The notes: generated from the letters alone by a model not told the origin. A stretch of 5,249 nucleotides of DNA from Gemmatimonas phototrophica (GCA_945870175.1 CAMBRJ010000241.1:1-5249), one strand, 5' to 3'. Shown: positions 1 through 5,249, counted from the first letter of the stretch. A program made the numbers and translations.

Positions 1-107
1 TCGCGCCGGGTGCTGCGGAGCCTCTGGCGGTCGATGTCGCCGCGCTGACGCTGGCGATTCTCGGGTCGCATGAGGCCAGCCCTGAGGGCACTACCGTCCA
101 GCCGTGA
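1..107 (+). CDS. C-terminal end of an unidentified protein (partial)
   Basis: One plus-strand frame (codons starting at base 3) is open from the window edge to a TGA at 105-107. It gives about 34 residues, ending in EASPEGTTVQP. The segment has a small hydrophobic stretch (VDVAALTLAILG) followed by a polar, Pro/Gly-rich tail, as is common at the end of a soluble protein. Most codons end in G or C, as in the confident genes of this window. The other two plus frames stop at 46-48 and 71-73. The fragment is too short to assign a family. The opposite strand is also open here but reads as Arg-rich sequence typical of a shadow frame. The call rests on codon use and position only. Confidence 0.45.
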   Translation, partial: APGAAEPLAVDVAALTLAILGSHEASPEGTTVQP

Positions 108-113
108 GTCTTC

Positions 114-119
114 TATATT
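114..119 (+). promoter_or_regulatory. possible -10 element for the tRNA gene
   Basis: TATATT lies in a short AT-rich patch within GC-rich DNA, between the stop codon at 107 and the tRNA that starts at 157. It matches the sigma-70 -10 consensus at five of six positions. It would start transcription near base 126, leaving a leader of about 30 bases. No good -35 hexamer is present at the expected distance (91-96 reads CTACCG), so the call is tentative. The tRNA could instead be read through from the upstream gene. Confidence 0.3.
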
Positions 120-156
120 TGCTGTTCCAGTGGGTTTCGGCCCGTTGGATGCCAGC

Positions 157-229
157 TGCCCCTTAGCTCAATTGGCAGAGCGTCTGACTCTGACTCAGAA
201 GGTTCTAGGTTCGATTCCTAGAGGGGCAA
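157..229 (+). tRNA. tRNA-Gln (anticodon CUG)
   Basis: The 73 bases fold into a complete cloverleaf. The acceptor stem TGCCCCT (157-163) pairs perfectly with AGGGGCA (222-228). The D stem is GCTC/GAGC (166-169 with 178-181) around a loop containing GG. The anticodon stem TCTGA/TCAGA (183-187 with 195-199) is perfect and encloses the loop CTCTGAC, so the anticodon is CTG at 190-192, reading CAG codons. The T stem CTAGG/CCTAG (205-209 with 217-221) closes the loop TTCGATT. The first pair is U1-A72, which is characteristic of bacterial tRNA-Gln. The discriminator base is A229. CCA is not encoded (the next bases are TAG), so a CCA-adding enzyme must supply it. No other tRNA is adjacent. Confidence 0.96.
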
Positions 230-232
230 TAG

Positions 233-267
233 AAACCCCGCCACGACTTCGGTCGCGGCGGGGTTTT
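233..267. terminator. intrinsic terminator hairpin, probably bidirectional
   Basis: CCCCGCC (236-242) pairs with GGCGGGG (257-263). After one A/C mismatch the stem continues as CGAC/GTCG (244-247 with 252-255), closed by a TTCG tetraloop with the very stable C(UUCG)G arrangement. AAA at 233-235 extends the stem against TTT at 264-266, and a short T run (264-267) follows. It begins four bases after the tRNA and lies about 30 bases past the stop codon of the convergent minus-strand gene. Read on the minus strand it also ends in a T-rich stretch, so it could serve both units. Confidence 0.8.
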
Positions 268-297
268 GTGCGTGCCGGCTCCCGCACCGGCATCCCC

Positions 298-603
298 CTA
301 CTTCTTCGCCTGCAGCACCCGCGTCAGCAACGACTCCCAGACCCCGTCAAGCTTCTCGATCGCGGCCGTATCCACCGATGCCGGATCGAGGCGGTTCGAC
401 AGACGGCGACGATTCCGGTGATACGCCTTCTCGTACCGTGCCTCGGCCTGCTCGCTGGGCAGGTTCTTCGCGTACCAGCCCGCCACAATGGCCAGCGTGG
501 CTTCGTTCCACTCCGACGCGGGAAGCGAAAGATCCTCGTACTTGAGGACGAGTTCCCATTCAAAAGAGCGGTGCTCCGCGGTAAACGAACTCTGATCGGA
601 CAT
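298..603 (-). CDS. conserved-looking small hypothetical protein, 101 residues
   Basis: I do not recognise this protein. The ATG at 603-601 is preferred because AGAGGAG (617-611 on the minus strand) sits about seven bases upstream as a good ribosome binding site. An upstream in-frame ATG at 684 would add 27 residues of Arg/Pro-rich sequence and has no such site. The protein is soluble, charged and probably mostly helical, with no signal peptide or membrane segment. An aromatic-rich N-terminal part (SFEWELVLKYEDLSLP, residues 13-28) is followed by a Trp/Tyr-containing helix (NEATLAIVAGWYAKNL, 33-48), a basic stretch (HRNRRRLSNR, 62-71) and an amphipathic C-terminal helix ending in AKK. The biased composition and good ribosome binding site argue for a real gene. 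It is monocistronic here, convergent with the tRNA and divergent from the peptidase gene. Confidence 0.8.
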   Translation of the reverse strand: MSDQSSFTAEHRSFEWELVLKYEDLSLPASEWNEATLAIVAGWYAKNLPSEQAEARYEKAYHRNRRRLSNRLDPASVDTAAIEKLDGVWESLLTRVLQAKK

Positions 604-636
604 CGAGCGACTCCTCTGCGGGATACGGGTCGGGTC

Positions 637-651
637 GTGCGCGACGCGCAC
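637..651. repeat. short inverted repeat upstream of the minus-strand gene
   Basis: GTGCGC and GCGCAC are perfect reverse complements separated by three bases (GAC). The repeat lies about 34-48 bases upstream of the ATG at 603, where a promoter or operator would be expected. Chance occurrence in GC-rich DNA is quite possible. Confidence 0.3.
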
Positions 652-680
652 CGCCGGGCCCTCCGGAAAGCTAGCGCCTT

Positions 681-697
681 GCACCGCAACCCGGTGC
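681..697. repeat. short inverted repeat in the divergent intergenic region
   Basis: GCACCG (681-686) and CGGTGC (692-697) are perfect reverse complements separated by five bases. The size and spacing would suit a dimeric regulator site, but there is no other support. Confidence 0.25.
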
Positions 698-962
698 CAC
701 GCTGTGCCCGGCTAGACCGAACTCGGCGGGAGGGGGACTGCCCTGCACACCGCTCCGGTCTCTTTTGGCGCCTGCAGGACAGGATGTCTTGCGCTCAACC
801 GTAGCCGACGCGTTCGTTACCGTACTGCGACCGTTGCCCCTAGGCACCCGCCGAGGCATGGCTCTCGAGTACACGTCCAGCCGCAACGAAGACGAGTCTC
901 TCGCCCGGGTCGCCGCCGCACACAGCGGCTTCTTCACCAAGTTGCTGACCATTTTCACGTAC

Positions 963-966
963 GAGG
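963..966 (+). promoter_or_regulatory. ribosome binding site that decides the peptidase start
   Basis: GAGG lies five bases upstream of the ATG at 972, and the reading frame from that ATG opens directly with a signal peptide. Together these favour 972 over the in-frame ATGs at 765 and 858. Confidence 0.55.
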
Positions 967-971
967 CTGTC

Positions 972-3047
972 ATGTCGCTCCGTCTGCGTTCGTCCGCCGT
1001 ACTCCTCGCGGCCTGTCTCACCGTGCCGTCGCTCGCACGTGCCCAGTCGAAGGGCCTCGACGACAGCGACATCATGCGCCTCAAGTCGGTCGGTGGCGTC
1101 GCCATCGCGCCCGACGGCGCACGCGTGCTCTACGCCATCAGCGCGTGGGAGCATCCGAACGCCAAGGGGGACACCGCGCTCGGCGATCGTCACGAGCGTC
1201 GCTCGCATGTATTCATGGTCTCCGCCGCCGGTGGCGCACCGCGCCAGCTCACGTTTGGTGAGCGCGGCGAGTCACAGGCGCAGTGGTCGCCCGATGGGCG
1301 CATGATTTCGTTCGTGACCGCGCGCGGCACCGGTACCGGTGATGATGCGCCGAAGCCGCAGGTCTGGCTCCTGCCGGCTGATGGCGGCGAGTCGCGTCAG
1401 CTCACCACCGCTCGCGATGGGGTGTCGTCGTATGTGTGGTCGCCCGATGGCTCGCGCATCGCGATCGTGACCACCGATACGCTCACGCGCGAAGCGGAAG
1501 CAAAGCTCCGTCGTCGCGACGACCCCAAGGTGTACGAAGACGACTTCCGGCTCAATCACATTTGGGTAGTCGACGTGGCCTCGGGGAAGGCCACCAAGGT
1601 CACGTCGGGGGCGTACACGGTGAGCGGCGCACCGAACTGGTCGCCCGATGGCCGGAAGTTGGGTTTCCGCGCGTCACCGACGCCGATGATCCGCGATGAA
1701 CGCGGCAACGCGTATGTGGTTGATGTCGCGTCGCTCGCGCTTGATGCGATCACGACTACGAACGACGCCGAATCGGCACCGCAGTTCTCGCCCGACGGCA
1801 AGACGCTGGCGTTCACGATGCTGCCGCACGAAATGGCACCGCACAAGGACGGCATCATGCCGCGCACGCTGCGGAATGCGCGGTTGGTCACGTTCGACCT
1901 GGCCACCCGCGCGACCACCAATCATGCGCGCGCCGACTTTGATGTGAGCCCGGGCGCGCCGCGCTGGTCGCCCGATGGCACGCAGCTGTGGTTCACCGCC
2001 AGCGATCGCGTGTGGAATTCCCTTTACGCGTACGACGTGGCGAGCAAGAGCTACAGCAAGCGCACGAAGGACGTGCTGGTGCAGGGACTGTCGACGAACA
2101 GCGACGGCAGCACACTGGCGATGGTGCTCGATACGCCCGACTTGCCGGGCGAAGTGTATGTGCAGAAGGGCAGTGCGGCGCCCACGCGCATCACCACCAC
2201 GAACGGGTGGCTCAGCGAGCGCACCCTCGGCGCGTCGCGCGTGATCACGTGGAAGTCGAAGGACGGCCGCGAAGTGGAAGGCGTGCTGCTGCTGCCCGTG
2301 GGATATCGCGAGGGGGCCCGCGTGCCGATGGTGGTGTCAGCGCACGGCGGGCCGACCGGCGCGCACACCAACGGCTTCAAGGCTGGTACGAGCCCCGGGC
2401 AGACGTATGCTGCGCGCGGCTGGGCGGTGTTCTATCCGAATCCGCGTGGCTCCACCGGCTATGGCGAATGGTGGATGCACGCCAACACCGGCGATTGGGG
2501 CGGCGGTGACTACCGCGACATCATGACCGGCGTGGATGATCTCATCAAGCGCGGCATCGCCGACTCCACGCGCATGGCGTTCGAAGGCTGGAGCTATGGC
2601 GGCTACATGACGTCGTGGGTGGTATCGCAGACCGGACGCTTCAAGGCCGCGATGATGGGCGCCGGCCTGCCGTCGCTGCTATCGATGGCCGGCACCACGG
2701 ATATTCCGGGCTACATCAACACGTTCTTCGGCGATCCGCAATACGACGGCTCGATCGTGAACGCCAACATCCGGAAGTACCTTGAGCGCTCGGGCATCAG
2801 CTACAGCAATAACGTGACCACGCCGCTGCTGATTCTGCACGGCAGCAACGACGAGCGCGTGCCGATCGGGCAGCCGATGGAGTTCTATCGCGCGCTCAAG
2901 GACCGCGGGAAGACCACCGAGTTGGTGTTCTATCCGCGCGAAGGACACGGCTTCGCCGAGTACTATCACCAGATGGACCGCATGAAGCGCGAGTACGAAT
3001 GGCTGGCGCGCTTCACGCTCGGCAACACGGTGAAGACCGCGATGTAG
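972..3047 (+). CDS. exported S9 family serine peptidase (prolyl oligopeptidase/DPP-type), 691 residues
   Basis: The predicted enzyme is a serine exo- or oligopeptidase that cleaves short peptides outside the cytoplasm. A signal peptide spans residues 1-24 (RLR start, hydrophobic core, ARA-Q cleavage site). A PD40/WD40-like beta-propeller covers roughly 40-410, marked by IAPDG at 45, WSPDG at 105, 156, 223 and 332, and FSPDG at 272. The C-terminal alpha/beta-hydrolase domain (about 435-691, Peptidase_S9 type) has HGGP at 458-461 near the oxyanion site, the nucleophile Ser541 in GWSYGGY, Asp627 in HGSNDERVP and His659 in EGHGF. The triad is complete and the length is usual for the DPP5/acylaminoacyl-peptidase-like branch. 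Exact specificity cannot be read from the sequence. The ATG at 972 is chosen for its ribosome binding site and signal peptide. A competing LAAC at residues 12-15 resembles a lipobox, so lipoprotein anchoring is possible. The gene appears to be transcribed alone, with a 55-base structured gap before the next gene. Confidence 0.95.
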   Translation: MSLRLRSSAVLLAACLTVPSLARAQSKGLDDSDIMRLKSVGGVAIAPDGARVLYAISAWEHPNAKGDTALGDRHERRSHVFMVSAAGGAPRQLTFGERGESQAQWSPDGRMISFVTARGTGTGDDAPKPQVWLLPADGGESRQLTTARDGVSSYVWSPDGSRIAIVTTDTLTREAEAKLRRRDDPKVYEDDFRLNHIWVVDVASGKATKVTSGAYTVSGAPNWSPDGRKLGFRASPTPMIRDERGNAYVVDVASLALDAITTTNDAESAPQFSPDGKTLAFTMLPHEMAPHKDGIMPRTLRNARLVTFDLATRATTNHARADFDVSPGAPRWSPDGTQLWFTASDRVWNSLYAYDVASKSYSKRTKDVLVQGLSTNSDGSTLAMVLDTPDLPGEVYVQKGSAAPTRITTTNGWLSERTLGASRVITWKSKDGREVEGVLLLPVGYREGARVPMVVSAHGGPTGAHTNGFKAGTSPGQTYAARGWAVFYPNPRGSTGYGEWWMHANTGDWGGGDYRDIMTGVDDLIKRGIADSTRMAFEGWSYGGYMTSWVVSQTGRFKAAMMGAGLPSLLSMAGTTDIPGYINTFFGDPQYDGSIVNANIRKYLERSGISYSNNVTTPLLILHGSNDERVPIGQPMEFYRALKDRGKTTELVFYPREGHGFAEYYHQMDRMKREYEWLARFTLGNTVKTAM

Positions 3048-3062
3048 CTTCCGCGGCATTGC

Positions 3063-3078
3063 CTGCGTGGGAACGCAG
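3063..3078 (+). other. small hairpin after the peptidase gene
   Basis: CTGCGT (3063-3068) and ACGCAG (3073-3078) pair perfectly around the GNRA-type loop GGGA, 15 bases after the peptidase stop codon. No T run follows (AAACGG comes next), so it is not a classical terminator. It may stabilise the 3' end of the peptidase messenger. Its last three bases are shared with the foot of the larger palindrome that follows. Confidence 0.45.
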
Positions 3079-3141
3079 AAACGGCGGGCGGGTTGATCTG
3101 GTGTGACCACACCGGATCAAGTCGCCCGCCGTCCGTTTCTG
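3076..3141. repeat. long near-perfect palindrome enclosing the DUF2071 start codon
   Basis: From the tip outwards, TTGATCTGGTGT (3093-3104) pairs with ACACCGGATCAA (3109-3120) with one G-T wobble around a four-base loop (GACC). After a short internal irregularity (GG against GT, 3091-3092 and 3121-3122), ACGGCGGGCG (3081-3090) pairs perfectly with CGCCCGCCGT (3123-3132). CAGAA (3076-3080) then pairs with TTCTG (3137-3141), leaving four bases unpaired on the right side (3133-3136). The GTG start at 3103-3105 lies at the tip, and the only weak ribosome-binding-like sequence (GGCGGG, 3087-3092) is inside the stem. It may act as a terminator or attenuator, a translational control hairpin or a small palindromic repeat element. 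A T run is nearly absent (TTT at 3136-3138). Confidence 0.75.
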
Positions 3142-3849
3142 ACCGCCGAATGGCGGTATCTCGTGATGCTGAATTACGAGATCCCGTTGGCCGTGCTCGA
3201 ACCGCTCGTGCCAAAACACACGGTGCTCGATCTGTTCGAGGGGCGCGCGCTGGCGAGCATGGTGGGCTTTCGCTTTTTAAACACCCGGGTGCTCGGCGTG
3301 CCCGTCCCGTTTCACCGCGATTTCGACGAAGTGAATTTGCGCTTCTATGTGAAGCGCCCGATGCCCGACGGATCGACCCGTCGCGGCGTCGTGTTCGTAC
3401 GCGAACTCGTGCCTCGGGCCGCGATCGCCTACACGGCGCGCCTGTTGTACAACGAGCCCTACACCGCCGTGCCGATGCACAGTCGCGTGCCGCCTACGCT
3501 CCGGTCGTCACCCGGACGCCTGATGTACGGATGGTTCGGCAACGCGCAGCATCAACAGCTGAGCGTGACCGCGCTTGGTGCACCTCAGCCATTGGTGTCC
3601 GGCTCGGAGCCGGAGTTCATCGCCGAGCACTATTGGGGCTACACACCGCAGCGGGATGGCAGTACCGTGGAGTATCAGGTCGCGCATCCCTCGTGGCGGG
3701 TCTGGCCGGCGTCCGACCCGTCGTTCGACGCCGATGTGCGTGGCTTGTACGGAGCGGCGTTCGCAGCCCCGTTGTCGGTACCGCCGCGCTCGATGTTCGT
3801 GGCCGAAGGATCGCCGGTCACGGTGTATCGCCCCACCCGCTTGCCCTAG
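3103..3849 (+). CDS. DUF2071 (YqjF-like) protein, 248 residues
   Basis: This looks like a complete member of the DUF2071/YqjF family of cytoplasmic proteins without an established function. Recognisable segments are RPFLTAEWRYLVMLNYEIP (residues 10-28), LEPLVP (32-37), the central FDEVNLRFYVKR (74-85), RRGVVFVRELVP (93-104), ARLLYNEPY (112-120), and the later EHYWGYTP and EYQVAHPSWRVW. The length is usual for the family. There is no signal peptide or membrane segment. The GTG at 3103 is the only usable start, because an in-frame stop lies at 3094-3096 and the next ATG (residue 22) would remove conserved sequence. The start lies inside a long palindrome and has only a weak ribosome binding site. 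The stop is eight bases from the next ATG, suggesting a translationally coupled operon with the small membrane protein. Family assignment is by recognition of the sequence pattern. Confidence 0.88.
   Translation: MTTPDQVARRPFLTAEWRYLVMLNYEIPLAVLEPLVPKHTVLDLFEGRALASMVGFRFLNTRVLGVPVPFHRDFDEVNLRFYVKRPMPDGSTRRGVVFVRELVPRAAIAYTARLLYNEPYTAVPMHSRVPPTLRSSPGRLMYGWFGNAQHQQLSVTALGAPQPLVSGSEPEFIAEHYWGYTPQRDGSTVEYQVAHPSWRVWPASDPSFDADVRGLYGAAFAAPLSVPPRSMFVAEGSPVTVYRPTRLP
3143..3156 (+). other. third small hairpin, inside the DUF2071 gene
   Basis: CCGCC (3143-3147) pairs with GGCGG (3152-3156) around the loop GAAT, directly after the long palindrome. It encodes part of the conserved TAEWR segment, so it may be incidental to coding. 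It adds to the structure around the start of this messenger. Confidence 0.3.
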
Positions 3850-3857
3850 GCCGACCG

Positions 3858-4229
3858 ATGCCAATTCACGACCGCTGGTTTCGCCCGCTCGTGATCGCCG
3901 GACTCGCTGGAATGCTTCTCGGCGCACTCGATCCGCTCGAGGGATCGCTCGTGATTGCGGCGGGCAGCGTACTGGTTGGGCTCGGGACGCCGCGACAGCA
4001 CAGCGCCGTGGCCACGCGCGTCTGGCTCGCGTGCCTGCTGATGGTGGCTGGCGTGGCGGCTCTGTGGATCATGAGCGACGTCGGCGGCGTCGGTGGCAGC
4101 ACCGGGCGGTCGATGTGGTGGTTGCTCCTTGTGGCGCCGTATCCGGTGGGATGGGCACTCGGACTAATGGGCGCCGTCCAGCGGTTGCGCGAACTCCGAC
4201 GTGGGCGAGCCGAGACACCAATTGGTTGA
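3858..4229 (+). CDS. small integral membrane protein with four predicted segments, 123 residues
   Basis: I do not recognise a named family. Four hydrophobic stretches are visible: about residues 10-26, 28-43, 55-73 and 86-106. A polar turn with DPLEGS (25-30) joins the first two, and a Gly-rich loop (SDVGGVGGSTGRS) joins the last two. The C-terminal tail RLRELRRGR is strongly basic and should lie in the cytoplasm. The N-terminus MPIHDRWFRP has no cleavable signal peptide. The ATG at 3858 follows the stop of the DUF2071 gene by eight bases, and AGG at 3848-3850, overlapping that stop, may serve as a weak ribosome binding site. The same frame is open far upstream across the DUF2071 gene, but that part is an Arg-rich shadow. 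Tight spacing suggests a shared role with its neighbours. A membrane-anchoring or accessory role is only a guess. Confidence 0.8.
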   Translation: MPIHDRWFRPLVIAGLAGMLLGALDPLEGSLVIAAGSVLVGLGTPRQHSAVATRVWLACLLMVAGVAALWIMSDVGGVGGSTGRSMWWLLLVAPYPVGWALGLMGAVQRLRELRRGRAETPIG

Positions 4230-4260
4230 CAGCCAGTAGACAGGCGCTCAACTACTACGC

Positions 4261-5249
4261 GTGGATAACGTCACACACGCACTTGCCGGCCTGCTCTTGG
4301 CCGATGCCACCGTCTCGTCTGTTCAGCGTCGCATCGGTCGCGCCTCCTCCGCGGGAACGGAAGCGCCGTCGCTCGTGCGCTTTCGCCGTGCTGCGGTCGT
4401 GCTCGGTATCGCCGCGGCCGAGTTTCCCGACGCCGATCTCGTGTATTCAGGGCCGATGGTGGCGATGGGGAAGCTCGGCTATTTGCTGCACCATCGCGGG
4501 CACACGCACACGGTCGTGTGGGCAGTGGTGAGCGCCGTCGTCCTGTGGTGGATCACGCGCTGGTGGTGGCAGCGCGGCCTCACGGGTCGCGAGCGGGCCG
4601 ACGCCTCGTCGGCGATCGTGTCACGGGTGGGTGCGCGGGCGCTCTTGGTGCTGGCGGTAGTCGGCACGCTGTCGCACCTCCTCCTGGATTTCACCAACAG
4701 CTACGGCGTGCACCCGTTCTGGCCGTTCGACAATCGCTGGTACTACGGCGACGCGGTGTTCATCGTGGAACCGTGGCTGATGGTGGTGGCGATTCCGCCG
4801 CTGGTGTGGGGACCGCGTCGGGCGTTCGGCCGAGGGCTGTTGCTGGTGGCGTTGGCCGCCATCCTGGCGCTCTGTTGGTTTGCCGGGGAGGTGTCGCCAG
4901 CGCTCGCCCTTGGCGTCACGATCATGGCGCTGGCGGGAATGCTCGTGCAGCGCGCGATGGCCGCCGGCGCCCGTCCATGGACGGGTATCTCGGCCTGGAT
5001 TGTGGTCACTACGGTCTTCTTCCTGTCGTCGCTGCAGGCGCGTGCGGTGGTGACGGAGTTGGTGCGCGGCGGCGAATTGTACGATGTGGTGCTGACGCCA
5101 GCGCCGGCCGACCCGCGGTGCTTCTCGGCGATGGTGGTCACGGCCACCGCGACGGAGTACCGCGTGAGCACAGCGACTGTGGCCCCGTGGAGTTCGGGGA
5201 TGAATGCGGCGGGATGCGTTACGTCGCGGTCGGGGAGCGCGCGCAACAC
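4261..5249 (+). CDS. YdjM-type membrane-bound metal-dependent hydrolase (3' end outside window)
   Basis: The frame is open from a GTG at 4261 to the window edge, 329 complete codons without a stop. The first residues, (M)DNVTHALAGLLLADA, match the usual start of the family of predicted membrane-bound metal-dependent hydrolases related to YdjM (DUF457, PF04307). Likely metal ligands are His6, Asp57/Asp59 in EFPDADLV, His77, His78, His81 and His83 in HHRGHTHT, and His139/Asp143 in HLLLD. SYGVHPFWPF and FIVEPW (147-172) are also typical. Several hydrophobic segments follow (about 43-53, 85-100, 125-142, 165-183, 192-208, 213-229, 243-260), then a soluble C-terminal part starting near residue 262. 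Substrate and reaction are not established for this group. No good ribosome binding site precedes the GTG, but an in-frame stop at 4237-4239 leaves no upstream alternative. It lies 31 bases after the membrane protein gene, probably in the same operon. Confidence 0.88.
   Translation, partial: MDNVTHALAGLLLADATVSSVQRRIGRASSAGTEAPSLVRFRRAAVVLGIAAAEFPDADLVYSGPMVAMGKLGYLLHHRGHTHTVVWAVVSAVVLWWITRWWWQRGLTGRERADASSAIVSRVGARALLVLAVVGTLSHLLLDFTNSYGVHPFWPFDNRWYYGDAVFIVEPWLMVVAIPPLVWGPRRAFGRGLLLVALAAILALCWFAGEVSPALALGVTIMALAGMLVQRAMAAGARPWTGISAWIVVTTVFFLSSLQARAVVTELVRGGELYDVVLTPAPADPRCFSAMVVTATATEYRVSTATVAPWSSGMNAAGCVTSRSGSARN

Larger units (their letters stand above)
604..971. other. divergent intergenic region, no gene seen
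   Basis: These 368 bases separate the divergent small-protein gene and peptidase gene, and should hold both promoters. I could not find a convincing -35/-10 pair for either direction. The peptidase reading frame is open upstream of its start, from base 765, but the extra sequence has low-complexity shadow-like composition and would bury the signal peptide. The longer minus-strand frame here (1105-671) runs antisense into the peptidase gene and also looks like a shadow. Two short inverted repeats (637-651 and 681-697) are the only structure I can point to. Confidence 0.55.

Noticed and set aside
604..684. Longer form of the minus-strand small protein starting at ATG 684
   Set aside because: The extra 27 residues look like translated noncoding DNA and have no ribosome binding site, whereas ATG 603 is preceded by AGAGGAG.
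70..804. Open plus-strand frame of 244 residues
   Set aside because: It runs through the tRNA gene, the terminator and the antisense of the small-protein gene, and its Arg/Pro-rich composition is that of a GC-rich shadow frame.
765..971. N-terminal extension of the peptidase reading frame starting at ATG 765 or 858
   Set aside because: It would add 38-69 residues before a clear signal peptide. The added sequence has no family likeness, and the ATG at 972 has a GAGG site at good spacing.
671..1208. Minus-strand frames antisense to the start of the peptidase gene
   Set aside because: They have no ribosome binding site and no recognisable domain, and they overlap the signal peptide and first propeller repeats of a confident gene.
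1284..1978. Repeated TGGTCGCCCGATGG as a possible CRISPR or mobile repeat
   Set aside because: Spacing is irregular (153, 201 and 327 bases) and always in frame, and each copy encodes the WSPDG propeller motif, so protein repeats explain it.
3093..3857. Upstream part of the 378-residue frame containing the small membrane protein
   Set aside because: It overlaps the DUF2071 gene in another frame and is Arg/Ala-rich noise. Only the part from ATG 3858 is hydrophobic and gene-like.
3575..4531. Open plus-strand frame of 318 residues across three genes
   Set aside because: It overlaps three better-supported genes, and its Arg/Ser-rich sequence shows no family features.
4743..5249. Minus-strand open frame of at least 168 residues at the right edge
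   Set aside because: It is antisense to the hydrolase gene. Its Thr/Ala/Ser-rich composition is typical of an antisense shadow, while the plus frame shows membrane segments and the family's C-terminal pattern.

Overview
The window is GC-rich bacterial chromosomal DNA with dense coding and G/C-ending codons. Gene order, protein style (an S9 peptidase with WSPDG propeller repeats, a DUF2071 protein, a membrane-bound metal-dependent hydrolase) and a tRNA gene without an encoded CCA end would fit a Gemmatimonadota-like or similar environmental bacterium. That placement is an inference from style only. I see no mobile element, CRISPR array, phage gene or other accessory marker.

Left part (1-971). 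The window opens in the last codons of an unidentified plus-strand gene (stop at 105-107). A complete tRNA-Gln(CUG) follows at 157-229. A GC-rich hairpin with a UUCG tetraloop starts a few bases later and separates the tRNA from a convergent minus-strand gene for a 101-residue protein I do not recognise (298-603). A 368-base gap (604-971) then separates that gene from the divergent peptidase gene. The gap holds two short inverted repeats and no convincing gene.

Centre (972-3047). One large gene encodes an exported S9 family (prolyl oligopeptidase-type) serine peptidase. It has a signal peptide, a beta-propeller built from PD40/WD40-like repeats, and a C-terminal alpha/beta-hydrolase domain with a complete Ser541/Asp627/His659 triad.

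Right part (3103-5249). Three closely spaced plus-strand genes look like one transcription unit: a DUF2071 (YqjF-like) protein, a small protein with four predicted membrane segments, and a YdjM-type membrane-bound metal-dependent hydrolase that starts at a GTG and runs off the window. None of the three has a role I can name with certainty.

The most unusual structure is a long, nearly perfect inverted repeat (about 3076-3141), flanked by two smaller hairpins, which places the GTG start of the DUF2071 gene at its tip. It could be a terminator or attenuator for the peptidase transcript, a translational switch for the downstream operon, or a small palindromic repeat element. Apart from that the region looks ordinary, and I do not see a clearly new system.
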